Made by a program: the position numbers and the translations under genes. The notes below the pieces were generated by a model. That model saw only the letters and a program-made list of their open reading frames with translations. It ran no database searches and was not told the origin of the DNA. 52,978 nt of DNA, taken from assembly GCF_024494385.1 (NCBI RefSeq), contig NZ_JAEVLT010000032.1:1-52978 (forward strand), written 5' to 3'. This DNA comes from Bacillus sp. EB600 (GTDB lineage: Bacteria > Bacillota > Bacilli > Bacillales > Cytobacillaceae). Shown in pieces: positions 41,357 through 49,956 of this stretch (the stretch's first letter is position 1; the number at the start of each line of letters is the position of its first letter).

Positions 41357-41905
41357 TTGATGGAAAATGATATTGAAAAGATTTTAGTTAGTGAGGAAGA
41401 GATTCAAGCAAAAATAAAGTCGTTAGCGCAGCAGTTAACAGAGGAGTATAAAGACCGATTCCCACTAGCAATTGGAGTGTTAAAAGGTGCTATGCCTTTT
41501 ATGGCCGATTTACTTAAGCGGATGGATTGCTTCTTGGAAATGGACTTTATGGATGTTTCCAGCTATGGTAATTCAACTGTCTCTACAGGGGAAGTCAAAA
41601 TCCTCAAAGATTTAGATACTTCAGTAGAGGGAAGGGATTTATTAATAATCGAAGATATCATTGATAGCGGTTTAACCTTAAGCTACCTTGTTGAACTGTT
41701 TCGATATCGAAAAGCAAAGTCCGTTAAAATTGTTACGTTGCTTGATAAGCCAAAAGGAAGGAAGAGTGAGATTGAAGCTGATTATGTAGGGTTTCATGTT
41801 CCAAATGAATTTGTTGTTGGATATGGTTTAGATTACGCTGAAAAATATCGTAACTTGCCATATATCGGAATATTGAAACCTGAAGTATATAGTAACAACA
41901 ATTAA
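41357..41905 (+). CDS. hprT: Hypoxanthine phosphoribosyltransferase
   Basis: A 182-residue purine-salvage enzyme using PRPP. Signatures are FPLAIGVLKGAMPFMADL, MDVSSYGNST and the PRPP loop LLIIEDIIDSGLTL. TTG 41357 is 7 nt from aggagg, and the B. subtilis protein also begins with two Met codons; ATG 41360 is the alternative. In B. subtilis HprT also acts with TilS on ftsH expression. Confidence 0.96.
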   Translation: MMENDIEKILVSEEEIQAKIKSLAQQLTEEYKDRFPLAIGVLKGAMPFMADLLKRMDCFLEMDFMDVSSYGNSTVSTGEVKILKDLDTSVEGRDLLIIEDIIDSGLTLSYLVELFRYRKAKSVKIVTLLDKPKGRKSEIEADYVGFHVPNEFVVGYGLDYAEKYRNLPYIGILKPEVYSNNN

Positions 41906-41973
41906 GCAAAACCTATAGTAAATCACTTTATTTAATTCCATCATGTAAGTCTTATTTGTTTGAGCGTTATTCC

Positions 41974-42003
41974 TTGTATTGCCATGATTTTCTATGATAC
42001 TAT
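41974..42003 (+). promoter_or_regulatory. Weak putative sigma-A promoter of ftsH
   Basis: TTGTAT, 18 bp, TACTAT, 36 bp before the ftsH start. Match is modest. Confidence 0.4.
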
Positions 42004-42039
42004 TTAGTATAGTTTTTCTACCGTGGGAGGAGGTAAGGG

Positions 42040-44007
42040 ATGAACCGGATTTTCCGTAATACCATCTTTTATTTATTAATATTTTTAGTCATTATAGGTG
42101 TGGTTAGCTTTTTTAACGGAAGCAATGAACCAACCGATCATATATCATATGATAAATTTGTTTCCAATTTAGAAAAAGGCCAGGTTAAGTCCTTTTCTAT
42201 GCAGCCTGACCGGGGCGTCTATGAGGTACGTGGCCAATCTGATAATGGTAAAAGCTTCTTAACCTATATTCCAAGCAGCGAGAAAATTCAAGATCGAATT
42301 GATAAAGCTGCAGCAACTGCTAAAGTGGATGTTTTACCTGCCAAGGAAACAAGCGGCTGGGTAACGTTCTTTACATCCATCATTCCGTTTGTGATTATTT
42401 TTATCTTGTTCTTTTTCTTATTGAATCAGGCTCAAGGCGGCGGCAGCCGGGTGATGAACTTTGGCAAAAGTAAAGCCAGACTCTATAACGATGACAAGAA
42501 AAAGGTCCGTTTTAGAGATGTAGCCGGTGCAGATGAGGAAAAGCAGGAATTAATTGAGGTAGTAGAATTTTTGAAGGACCCGCGGAAATTTGCTGAACTG
42601 GGTGCCCGTATTCCAAAAGGAGTGCTCCTTGTCGGACCTCCCGGAACAGGAAAAACGTTGCTTGCCAGGGCAGTTGCTGGAGAAGCAGGAGTTCCATTTT
42701 TCTCTATCAGTGGATCAGACTTCGTTGAAATGTTTGTTGGGGTTGGAGCATCCCGTGTTCGAGACTTGTTTGAAAATGCAAAGAAAAATGCTCCATGTAT
42801 TATCTTTATTGATGAAATTGATGCTGTTGGACGCCAGCGGGGCGCTGGTCTAGGCGGCGGACATGATGAACGCGAACAAACATTGAACCAATTGCTTGTT
42901 GAAATGGATGGCTTTGGTGTAAATGAGGGAATTATTATCATTGCAGCTACAAACCGTCCTGATATCCTAGATCCAGCCTTGTTGCGTCCTGGCCGTTTTG
43001 ACAGGCAAATCACGGTTGACCGTCCGGATGTTACTGGCCGTGAGGCTGTTCTTAAAGTCCATGCCCGAAATAAACCTTTAGATGATTCAGTAAGATTAGG
43101 GGCAATTGCAAAAGGGACGCCTGGCTTCTCTGGAGCGGATCTTGAAAACTTATTGAATGAGGCTGCTTTAGTCGCAGCCCGTCGAAATAAAAAGAAAATC
43201 GATATGGATGATGTTGATGAAGCAACCGACCGTGTCATTGCTGGTGTTGCGAAGAGGAGCCGTGTGATCTCCGAAAAAGAACGCAATATTGTTGCTTTCC
43301 ATGAAGGTGGTCATACTGTTATCGGTTTAGTACTGAACGAAGCGGAAATTGTCCAAAAGGTTACCATTGTTCCACGCGGACAAGCTGGCGGCTATGCGGT
43401 CATGCTTCCTAAGGAAGATCGCTATTTCATGACAAAGCCAGAATTACTGGATAAGATTACCGGCCTTCTTGGCGGTCGTGTATCTGAAGAAATTGTCTTT
43501 GGAGAGGTAAGTACTGGAGCACACAATGACTTTCAGCGTGCTACGGCGCTGGCTCGAAAAATGGTTACTGAATACGGCATGAGCGATAAGCTTGGTCCAT
43601 TGCAATTTGGTCAGGCACAAGGTGGTCAGGTTTTCCTTGGCCGTGACATTAACAATGATCAAAATTATTCAGATGCGATTGCTTATGAAATTGACCTTGA
43701 AATGCAAAGAATTATTAAAGAATGTTATGCAAAAGCGAAACAGATCTTAACAGAGAATCGTGATAAGCTTAATCTTATTGCTACAACGCTTCTTGAGGTG
43801 GAAACGCTTGATGCAGACCAAATTAAATATTTGATTGACAATGGTCATTTGCCGGAAAAGCCAAAGGTTTTACACCCTGAATTGTCGAAAACAGATGATG
43901 TAAAGGTAAACATTAATTCGAAAAAGGATGAAGAGGTTGACCTATCGAAACCTGAGTCAACTGATTCTGAATCATCCTCTGAAAGTAATGATAAACCAAC
44001 AAAATAA
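42040..44007 (+). CDS. ftsH: ATP-dependent zinc metalloprotease FtsH
   Basis: A 655-residue membrane protease. Two membrane helices (about 8-25 and 108-130) flank an extracytoplasmic domain. The AAA domain has Walker A GPPGTGKT (about 199-206) and Walker B IIFIDEIDAVG, and SRH residues in LLRPGRFDRQI. The zinc motif is HEGGH (about 421-425), the form also found in B. subtilis. It degrades membrane proteins and Spo0E. The Ser/Glu-rich C-terminal tail is species-variable. ATG 42040 follows gggagg. Confidence 0.98.
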   Translation: MNRIFRNTIFYLLIFLVIIGVVSFFNGSNEPTDHISYDKFVSNLEKGQVKSFSMQPDRGVYEVRGQSDNGKSFLTYIPSSEKIQDRIDKAAATAKVDVLPAKETSGWVTFFTSIIPFVIIFILFFFLLNQAQGGGSRVMNFGKSKARLYNDDKKKVRFRDVAGADEEKQELIEVVEFLKDPRKFAELGARIPKGVLLVGPPGTGKTLLARAVAGEAGVPFFSISGSDFVEMFVGVGASRVRDLFENAKKNAPCIIFIDEIDAVGRQRGAGLGGGHDEREQTLNQLLVEMDGFGVNEGIIIIAATNRPDILDPALLRPGRFDRQITVDRPDVTGREAVLKVHARNKPLDDSVRLGAIAKGTPGFSGADLENLLNEAALVAARRNKKKIDMDDVDEATDRVIAGVAKRSRVISEKERNIVAFHEGGHTVIGLVLNEAEIVQKVTIVPRGQAGGYAVMLPKEDRYFMTKPELLDKITGLLGGRVSEEIVFGEVSTGAHNDFQRATALARKMVTEYGMSDKLGPLQFGQAQGGQVFLGRDINNDQNYSDAIAYEIDLEMQRIIKECYAKAKQILTENRDKLNLIATTLLEVETLDADQIKYLIDNGHLPEKPKVLHPELSKTDDVKVNINSKKDEEVDLSKPESTDSESSSESNDKPTK

Positions 44008-44015
44008 TTAATCCT

Positions 44016-44049
44016 AAAAAGAGTGCTTCGAATGCGAAGCACTCTTTTT
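44016..44049. terminator. ftsH terminator
   Basis: A perfect 15-bp stem (aaaaagagtgcttcg / cgaagcactcttttt) with a 4-nt loop. It is symmetric, so could act in both directions. Confidence 0.94.
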
Positions 44050-44117
44050 ACTTTATTCTAGAGGTAAAATAAGAAGTGGCTCCTTTGTTGGAAACGATTA
44101 CTAAACAGCTGTTTACT

Positions 44118-44146
44118 TTAACGAATAAATGCATTTGTGGTATGAT
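44118..44146 (+). promoter_or_regulatory. Sigma-A promoter of coaX
   Basis: TTAACG, 17 bp, TATGAT, with the extended TG (TGgTATGAT). Confidence 0.6.
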
Positions 44147-44190
44147 GTTTGCAGTGAAAATTAAAGACTTTGGATAAAGTGGTGATTGAG

Positions 44191-44985
44191 TTGATTTTTG
44201 TAGTTGATGTCGGGAATACAAACATTGTTTTAGGCGTATATGAATTTGATGAGTTGAAGTTTCATTGGCGGATTGAAACCGATCGTAACCGATCTGCGGA
44301 TGAGTATGGAATGGTTATTAAGTCCTTATTTGATTTTTCCAACCTCTCATTCACCCAAATAAGCGGGATTATTATTTCTTCCGTAGTACCGCCAATCATG
44401 TTTTCGTTAGAGAGAATGTGTCAAAAATACTTTAATGTTAAACCGATTGTGGTTGGGCCTGGAATTAAGACGGGTCTGGATCTAAAAGTTGATAATCCTC
44501 GTGAAGTTGGTGCTGACCGAATTGTCAATGCGGTTGCTGCAATCTATGAATATGGAAGCCCGCTGATTATTATCGATTTTGGAACGGCAACTACGTTCTG
44601 TTATATAAATGAGAATCGCCAGTATATGGGCGGTGCGATTGCCCCGGGTATCAATATTTCGACCGAAGCACTCTATTCAAAAGCAGCGAAACTTCCAAGA
44701 ATTGAGATTGCATGTCCAGAGGGGGGCGTTATTGGCAAAAACACCGTTGCCTCTATGCAGTCAGGAGTGCTGTATGGCTACGTTGGCCAAGTAGAGGGTA
44801 TTGTAAGACGAATGATAGAGGAAACTGAAACTGCAAAAAAACCAAGTGTCATTGCTACAGGTGGCTTGTCGCAGTTAATTGCCCGAGAGTCTGACATGAT
44901 TGATATTGTTGATCCTTTTTTAACATTAAAGGGGTTACAGTTAATCTATAAGCGTAACATGGATATGATAAGAAAGGACAGCTAG
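44191..44985 (+). CDS. coaX: Type III pantothenate kinase
   Basis: A 264-residue ASKHA-fold kinase for the first step of CoA synthesis. Seen are IFVVDVGNTNIVLGVY, GPGIKTGLDLK, GADRIVNAVAA, IDFGTATTFCYI and GGAIAPGI. TTG 44191 matches the family N-terminus and follows gtggtgat; a TTG at 44170 is in frame but adds seven unconserved residues. hslO follows at 14 bp. Confidence 0.96.
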   Translation: MIFVVDVGNTNIVLGVYEFDELKFHWRIETDRNRSADEYGMVIKSLFDFSNLSFTQISGIIISSVVPPIMFSLERMCQKYFNVKPIVVGPGIKTGLDLKVDNPREVGADRIVNAVAAIYEYGSPLIIIDFGTATTFCYINENRQYMGGAIAPGINISTEALYSKAAKLPRIEIACPEGGVIGKNTVASMQSGVLYGYVGQVEGIVRRMIEETETAKKPSVIATGGLSQLIARESDMIDIVDPFLTLKGLQLIYKRNMDMIRKDS

Positions 44986-44999
44986 AAAGGAGATAAGTG

Positions 45000-45878
45000 A
45001 TGAATGATTACCTTGTAAAGGCAATTGCCTGTGATGGGCAGGTCAGAGCATACGCGGTACGAACTACGGATACTGTTGCAGAAGCACAGCGTCGGCATCA
45101 AACATGGCGGACAGCCTCGGCGGCCTTAGGACGGTCGATGACAGCTGGTGTGATGATGGGTGCAATGCTTAAGGGGGAGGAAAAACTGACGATAAAGATA
45201 GAGGGTGACGGTCCTCTAGGTCATATTTTGGTTGATAGTAACGCTAAAGGCGATGTTCGCGGTTATGTCCAAAATCCCCACGTTGACTTTGAAGCAAATG
45301 AGCATGGAAAGCTTGATGTTAAAAGAGCGGTAGGAACTTCGGGCTCTTTAGCAGTCGTAAAGGATATAGGCCTCCGTGATTATTTTACAGGCCAGGTACC
45401 GCTTGTCTCAGGAGAATTAGGTGAAGACTTTACTTATTATTTTGTCACCTCAGAACAGGTTCCCTCCTCCGTGGGCGTCGGTGTTTTAGTGAATCCTGAT
45501 GACACTATTTTGGCAGCAGGCGGGTTTATTCTTCAGTTAATGCCAGGTACAGAAGATGAAACCATTACCAAAATCGAAGAAAGCTTAAAGACGATTCCTC
45601 CCATTTCAAAATTAATTGAAGCAGGATTAACTCCAGAAGAAATATTGGAAAGGCTTTTTGGAAAAGAAGATATTAATATCCTAGCCAAAATGCCTGTCCA
45701 ATTTGAGTGTACCTGTTCAAAGAAGCGATTTGGAGACGCAATTATCAGTCTTGGAAAAGAAGAAATTACAGATATGATTGAAACTGATGGAATGGCGGAA
45801 GCACATTGCCATTTTTGCAATGAAAAGTATATTTATTCTCGGGAAGAGTTAGAAACGTTTCTAGAGGAAGCAAAATAG
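45000..45878 (+). CDS. hslO: Redox-regulated chaperone Hsp33
   Basis: A 292-residue chaperone activated by oxidation. The C-terminal zinc switch is CTC (in QFECTCSKKRF) and CHFC; four cysteines are present. The N-terminal domain has LVKAIACDGQVRAYA and ALGRSMTAGVMMGAML. ATG 45000 is 7 nt from aaaggag; GTG 44997 is also in frame. Its neighbours coaX and yacD suggest one operon. Confidence 0.96.
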   Translation: MNDYLVKAIACDGQVRAYAVRTTDTVAEAQRRHQTWRTASAALGRSMTAGVMMGAMLKGEEKLTIKIEGDGPLGHILVDSNAKGDVRGYVQNPHVDFEANEHGKLDVKRAVGTSGSLAVVKDIGLRDYFTGQVPLVSGELGEDFTYYFVTSEQVPSSVGVGVLVNPDDTILAAGGFILQLMPGTEDETITKIEESLKTIPPISKLIEAGLTPEEILERLFGKEDINILAKMPVQFECTCSKKRFGDAIISLGKEEITDMIETDGMAEAHCHFCNEKYIYSREELETFLEEAK

Positions 45879-45902
45879 ATAGAGCTGTTGGGAGAGAGGG
45901 AA

Positions 45903-46790
45903 GTGCGGGGGAAGGACCTTTTGCTCATCATTGGCGGGCTTATTTTATTAAATTGCCTAACCGTTATTTACTTTTTGTCTAAATCCCACGGTGGAAATGG
46001 AATGGGTCCCACAGAAAAAGTAGCTACGATAGGTGATCAGTCCATTTCACGGCAGGAATGGCTTAACGAATTAGAAGCAAGGTATGGTAAAGATGTCTTA
46101 AAAGATATGATTGACCAACAGGTGATTAGCGAAGTGGCGGCAAAATCGAATATATTAGTTTCGGATAATGAGGTTAACCAGGAATTCAAAATGGCTCAAG
46201 CGGCTTATATTGCTCCAAGCAAGGCGATTGATGAGAAGAAGTGGAAGGAGCAAATAAAAAGCAGCTTATTGCTTGAGGAGATTCTTACAAAAGATGTTAT
46301 TGTTTCAAATAAAGAGATAAGCAGCTATTATAAGAAAAATAAAAGCCAATTTTACGTTCCTACTACCTATCACCTATCACATATTCTCGTAAAAACGAAA
46401 AGTGAAGCAAAGAAAGCTTACCAGGAATTATCATCTGGATCCAGTTTTTCTGCTTTGGCAATGGAACGATCAACCGATGTTTTCTCTGCAAATCAGGGTG
46501 GAGACATTGGCTTTATTAGTGAGGATGATGAACAGTACCCTGCGGATTATCTAAAAGCAGCAAAGGATTTAAAAGTCGGTCAATGGAGTAAACCAATCAA
46601 AGAAAAGCAGGGATACGCGATTATAAAGCTACATAAAGTGATAAAGGGGAAAATTTACTCATATAGCGAAGTCAAAGCAAAAATTCGCCGGGCAATCGCA
46701 ATGGAACAAATAAAAGTACCAATTTCAGCTCAATCATTTTGGGATGAAGCAAAGGTAACCTGGTTCTATGGAACTAATCAGGATAAATAA
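45903..46790 (+). CDS. yacD: YacD, membrane-anchored parvulin-type peptidyl-prolyl isomerase
   Basis: About 295 residues. A signal-anchor lies at the N-terminus (DLLLIIGGLILLNCLTVIYF), then a SurA/PrsA-like region. A rotamase domain occupies about 155-245 (YHLSHILVKTKSEAKKAYQE, then GDIGFISEDDEQYP). The LLNC site is a poor lipobox, so it is probably not a lipoprotein, unlike PrsA. The role is inferred: folding of exported proteins. GTG 45903 and TTG 45888 are both possible starts; the purine-rich stretch 45890-45900 favours the GTG. Confidence 0.88.
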   Translation: MRGKDLLLIIGGLILLNCLTVIYFLSKSHGGNGMGPTEKVATIGDQSISRQEWLNELEARYGKDVLKDMIDQQVISEVAAKSNILVSDNEVNQEFKMAQAAYIAPSKAIDEKKWKEQIKSSLLLEEILTKDVIVSNKEISSYYKKNKSQFYVPTTYHLSHILVKTKSEAKKAYQELSSGSSFSALAMERSTDVFSANQGGDIGFISEDDEQYPADYLKAAKDLKVGQWSKPIKEKQGYAIIKLHKVIKGKIYSYSEVKAKIRRAIAMEQIKVPISAQSFWDEAKVTWFYGTNQDK

Positions 46791-46888
46791 AGAAAAATAA
46801 GATTTGTTTTTCATTATGGAATCAAGCCTCTAATCCTCATAAAATTTAGAATAAAACATTTTTTATTAGTAAAAATTAACTAAAGTAA

Positions 46889-46917
46889 TTGACAACGGAC
46901 TTAGAAAGTTATAAATT
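46889..46917 (+). promoter_or_regulatory. Putative sigma-A promoter of cysK
   Basis: TTGACA (46889-46894), 17 bp, TAAATT, or TATAAA at 15 bp. CymR controls cysK in B. subtilis; I could not place a convincing CymR box. Confidence 0.5.
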
Positions 46918-46959
46918 CAATATAACCAATAAAAATACTCGGGAATAGAGGTGGCCACA

Positions 46960-47886
46960 ATGGTGCGTGTTGCAAATTCAGTTGCCGAATTAGTCGGTCA
47001 AACACCAATTGTAAAGTTAAACAGATTAGTTGATGAAAATAGTGCTGAGGTTTATTTGAAATTAGAATATTTCAATCCTGGAAGCAGTGTTAAAGATCGT
47101 ATTGCATTAGCTATGATTGAAGCTGCTGAACAACAAGGTGTAATTAAACCTGGGGATACAATTGTTGAACCTACAAGCGGAAATACTGGTATTGGACTTG
47201 CCATGATTGCAGCTGCAAAAGGTTATAAAGCTGTATTCGTAATGCCTGAAACAATGAGTTTAGAAAGACGTAACCTGCTTCGTGCTTATGGCGCTGAGCT
47301 TGTGTTAACCCCTGGACCAGACGGTATGAAGGGTGCAATTGCAAAAGCAGAAGAGCTTGTTAAAGAGAAGGGCTACTTCTTACCACAACAATTCACAAAC
47401 CCTGCTAACCCAGAAGTTCACAAACGGACAACAGGTAAAGAAATTGTTGAACAAATGGATCAATTAGATGCATTTGTTGCCGGTATTGGAACAGGCGGAA
47501 CGATTACCGGTGCAGGAAGCGTTTTACGTGAAAAATTCCCTGAAATTAAAATTTACGCTATTGAGCCAAAGGATTCTGCAATACTTTCAGGAGGTAAACC
47601 TGGACCACATAAACTTCAAGGACTTGGTGCAGGATTTGTACCAGCTGTCTTAAATACAGATATATATGATGAAGTTATCCAAGTAACTACAGATGAAGCT
47701 TTCGAAGCTGCACGCCGTGCCGGCAGAGAAGAAGGAATTCTGGGCGGAATTTCTTCAGGGGCTGCAATTCATGCGGCAGTTGAAGTAGCTAAAAAATTAG
47801 GTAAAGGCAAAAAAGTACTTGCCATTATCCCTGATAACGGCGAACGTTATTTAAGTACAGCACTTTATCAATACGATGCCGAATAA
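46960..47886 (+). CDS. cysK: Cysteine synthase (O-acetylserine thiol-lyase)
   Basis: A 308-residue PLP enzyme making cysteine from O-acetylserine and sulfide. The PLP lysine K45 is in NPGSSVKDR. Also seen are EPTSGNTGIG, the GIGTGGTITGAG phosphate loop and GILGGISSGAA. ATG 46960 (MVRVANS) matches the family and follows agaggtgg; GTG 46951 lies within that site. In B. subtilis pabB-pabA-pabC follow; here folP does. Confidence 0.97.
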   Translation: MVRVANSVAELVGQTPIVKLNRLVDENSAEVYLKLEYFNPGSSVKDRIALAMIEAAEQQGVIKPGDTIVEPTSGNTGIGLAMIAAAKGYKAVFVMPETMSLERRNLLRAYGAELVLTPGPDGMKGAIAKAEELVKEKGYFLPQQFTNPANPEVHKRTTGKEIVEQMDQLDAFVAGIGTGGTITGAGSVLREKFPEIKIYAIEPKDSAILSGGKPGPHKLQGLGAGFVPAVLNTDIYDEVIQVTTDEAFEAARRAGREEGILGGISSGAAIHAAVEVAKKLGKGKKVLAIIPDNGERYLSTALYQYDAE

Positions 47887-47938
47887 TAAGAAATGCTGAA
47901 GGTGCTTGTTTGCGCTGAGGCTTATTAGCATTAAAAGG

Positions 47939-47970
47939 AAAGGCATTGGCGTGGGCCAATGCTTTTTTCT
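47939..47970 (+). terminator. cysK terminator
   Basis: Stem gcattggc / gccaatgc with a 4-nt loop (gtgg) and a long T-rich tract. Confidence 0.92.
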
Positions 47971-48040
47971 TTTTTCAAAAAAGTGTCAGATCGTGTATGA
48001 TAAAAGAGATAATTGAAGAACGGAAATGGAGGAAAATAGC

Positions 48041-48901
48041 TTGAAAGAAAAGTTTACAAAGACGATTCAGTGCGGTCCATATACATTGGATTACGGAAAA
48101 AAGACGATTATTATGGGTATCTTAAATGTAACCCCTGATTCATTTTCTGACGGCGGAAAGTTTAACAATCTGAACAGTGCGATCGAACATGCCCAAGAGA
48201 TGGTTGAAAATGGGGCAGATATCATTGATATCGGCGGTGAATCAACAAGGCCTGGACATACACCTCTTTCTGTTGAAGAAGAGCTTGAACGGGTCATACC
48301 TGCTGTTAAAGCGATAGCGAAGCATGTCCATGTTCCTATATCAGTTGATACATTCAAGGCTGAAGTTGCAAAGCAATCCATTGAAGCGGGTGCCCATATC
48401 ATTAATGATATTTGGGGAGCAAAAGCGGATCCACAGATGGCAGCGGTTGCTGCAGAGTGCAATGTACCGATAATCCTGATGCATAATCGCCCTGAACGGA
48501 ACTATCAACAGTTTATGAGAGATGCTTTGAATGATTTGTATGAAAGTATTATGCTTGTTAAGAATGCTGGCGTAAAGGGTGAAAATATCATTTTGGATCC
48601 GGGAATTGGTTTTGCAAAGGATTATCAGGAAGATGTAGAAATGATGCAAAATCTTGAAATTCTTGTCGCAACGGGTTATCCTGTTCTTTTAGCCACCTCC
48701 CGCAAAAGGATGGTTGGAAACGCCCTTGAGTTGCCTGTTGATCAAAGAATGGAAGGAACGGGTGCAACAGTTTGCTACGGAATCCAAAAGGGCTGTCAGA
48801 TGGTTCGTGTTCATGATGTAAAAGAAATAGCCAGGATGGCAAAAATGATGGATGTTTTAATGGGCAAAGGTGATGCAGTTGGACAAAATATACGTAAATA
48901 A
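48041..48901 (+). CDS. folP: Dihydropteroate synthase
   Basis: A 286-residue TIM-barrel enzyme joining p-aminobenzoate to the pterin, the sulfonamide target. Signatures are MGILNVTPDSFSDGG, DIGGESTRPG, PISVDTFKAEVAKQ, NDIWGA and DPGIGFAKD. TTG 48041 is 8 nt from ggagg; ATG 48026 is in frame but overlaps that ribosome binding site. It is the first gene of a folP-folB-folK-yazB-dusB run, without the pab genes that supply its substrate in B. subtilis. Confidence 0.95.
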   Translation: MKEKFTKTIQCGPYTLDYGKKTIIMGILNVTPDSFSDGGKFNNLNSAIEHAQEMVENGADIIDIGGESTRPGHTPLSVEEELERVIPAVKAIAKHVHVPISVDTFKAEVAKQSIEAGAHIINDIWGAKADPQMAAVAAECNVPIILMHNRPERNYQQFMRDALNDLYESIMLVKNAGVKGENIILDPGIGFAKDYQEDVEMMQNLEILVATGYPVLLATSRKRMVGNALELPVDQRMEGTGATVCYGIQKGCQMVRVHDVKEIARMAKMMDVLMGKGDAVGQNIRK

Positions 48902-49241
48902 AATGGAGTTTTACGGCTATCATGGTGTTTTCCCCGAGGAAAACAAGCTCGGCCAGCGGTTTGTTGTTGATTTAAGCGTATCGCTTGATTTAACAAGGGC
49001 TGGACAAACTGATCAGCTAGAGCATTCGGTCAATTATGGCGAGCTGTATAGTGTTTGTCAGAAGATTGTTGAGGGAGATCCTGCCAAGTTAGTTGAAACA
49101 GTTGCAGAACGAATTGCAGGGAAAATCTTAAAAGACTTTTCGCTTGTTTCGGAGGTAACTGTTATGTTGATTAAACCTGACCCGCCAATTCCGGGCCATT
49201 ATCAGTCTGTGGCGATCGAGATAACGAGGAGAAGATCATAG
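48879..49241 (+). CDS. folB: Dihydroneopterin aldolase
   Basis: A 120-residue folate enzyme with MDKIYVNKMEFYGYHGVFPE, ENKLGQRFVVDL and IKPDPPIPGHYQSVAIEI. I chose TTG 48879, which fits the B. subtilis protein and follows aaaggtgat; ATG 48873 and GTG 48870 are in frame within that site. It overlaps the end of folP by 23 nt and folK by one base. Confidence 0.95.
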   Translation: MDKIYVNKMEFYGYHGVFPEENKLGQRFVVDLSVSLDLTRAGQTDQLEHSVNYGELYSVCQKIVEGDPAKLVETVAERIAGKILKDFSLVSEVTVMLIKPDPPIPGHYQSVAIEITRRRS

Positions 49242-49768
49242 TGGAAAATACAGCATTTATCGGCCTTGGTTCCAATATGGGAGACCGCTATCAGTATTTG
49301 ATAAAAGCAATTGACCTTTTAGACTGTCATTCCGCAATCGAACTGGTAAATGTTTCATCTGTTTATGAAACTGATCCGGTTGGTTACGAGGAGCAGGATC
49401 TATTTTTAAATATGGTGATTGAGGTCAAAACTTATTTAACTGCAAATGAATTACTTGCAAACTGTATGAACATTGAGCAGTTACTTGGAAGAAAAAGGGA
49501 ACTAAGGTGGGGACCACGAACAATTGACCTTGACATTCTTCTCTTTAACCAAGAAAATATTGAAACAGAGAAGCTTATTGTGCCACATCCACGGATGCTT
49601 GAAAGAGCGTTTGTTATGGTCCCTCTTTTAGAAATTCGTCCAGACATCCGGTTTCCTGCACTAGATCAATCTCGGTTCTTGCGTCATGGTCAATCACGTA
49701 ATACAGAAGGAGTTCGAATATGGAAGCGGAAAAATGGGGAAGACGTATTCGTGCCTATCGAAAGCTAA
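49241..49768 (+). CDS. folK: 2-amino-4-hydroxy-6-hydroxymethyldihydropteridine pyrophosphokinase
   Basis: A 175-residue HPPK that activates the pterin for FolP. Signatures are FIGLGSNMGDRYQYL, VYETDPVGYEEQDLFLNMV and the RWGPRTIDLDILLF motif with its catalytic acids. GTG 49241 shares its G with the folB stop; a cgaggag site lies upstream. The last 49 nt overlap yazB in another frame. Confidence 0.96.
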   Translation: MENTAFIGLGSNMGDRYQYLIKAIDLLDCHSAIELVNVSSVYETDPVGYEEQDLFLNMVIEVKTYLTANELLANCMNIEQLLGRKRELRWGPRTIDLDILLFNQENIETEKLIVPHPRMLERAFVMVPLLEIRPDIRFPALDQSRFLRHGQSRNTEGVRIWKRKNGEDVFVPIES

Positions 49769-49935
49769 AAGGTTTTACACAAGAAAGCTTTTCGAAGGAG
49801 CTTGGTGTTTCAGTCTCAATACTAGGTGAGGTTGAAAGAGGCAACCGTCTCCCGTCAGTAGACTTTTTAGAAAAAATAGCCGGAGCCTTGAGGATAACGG
49901 TAGATGACTTAACACCCCCTAACGAAAATAGTTAA
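49720..49935 (+). CDS. yazB: XRE-family transcriptional regulator YazB
   Basis: A 71-residue protein that is essentially one helix-turn-helix domain (WGRRIRAYRKLKGFTQESFS, LGVSVSILGEVERGNRLPSV). Its targets are unknown. The start ATG is inside folK, and a gaagg site lies at about 10 nt. The overlap with folK and its constant place within the folate operon suggest coupled expression. Confidence 0.9.
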   Translation: MEAEKWGRRIRAYRKLKGFTQESFSKELGVSVSILGEVERGNRLPSVDFLEKIAGALRITVDDLTPPNENS

Positions 49936-49956
49936 GACAATTGGGAGGTATCCTTT

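Noticed and set aside
42483..43286. 267-codon open frame on the minus strand
   Set aside because: It lies wholly inside ftsH, has Ser/Arg/Pro-rich composition typical of a shadow frame and no ribosome binding site.
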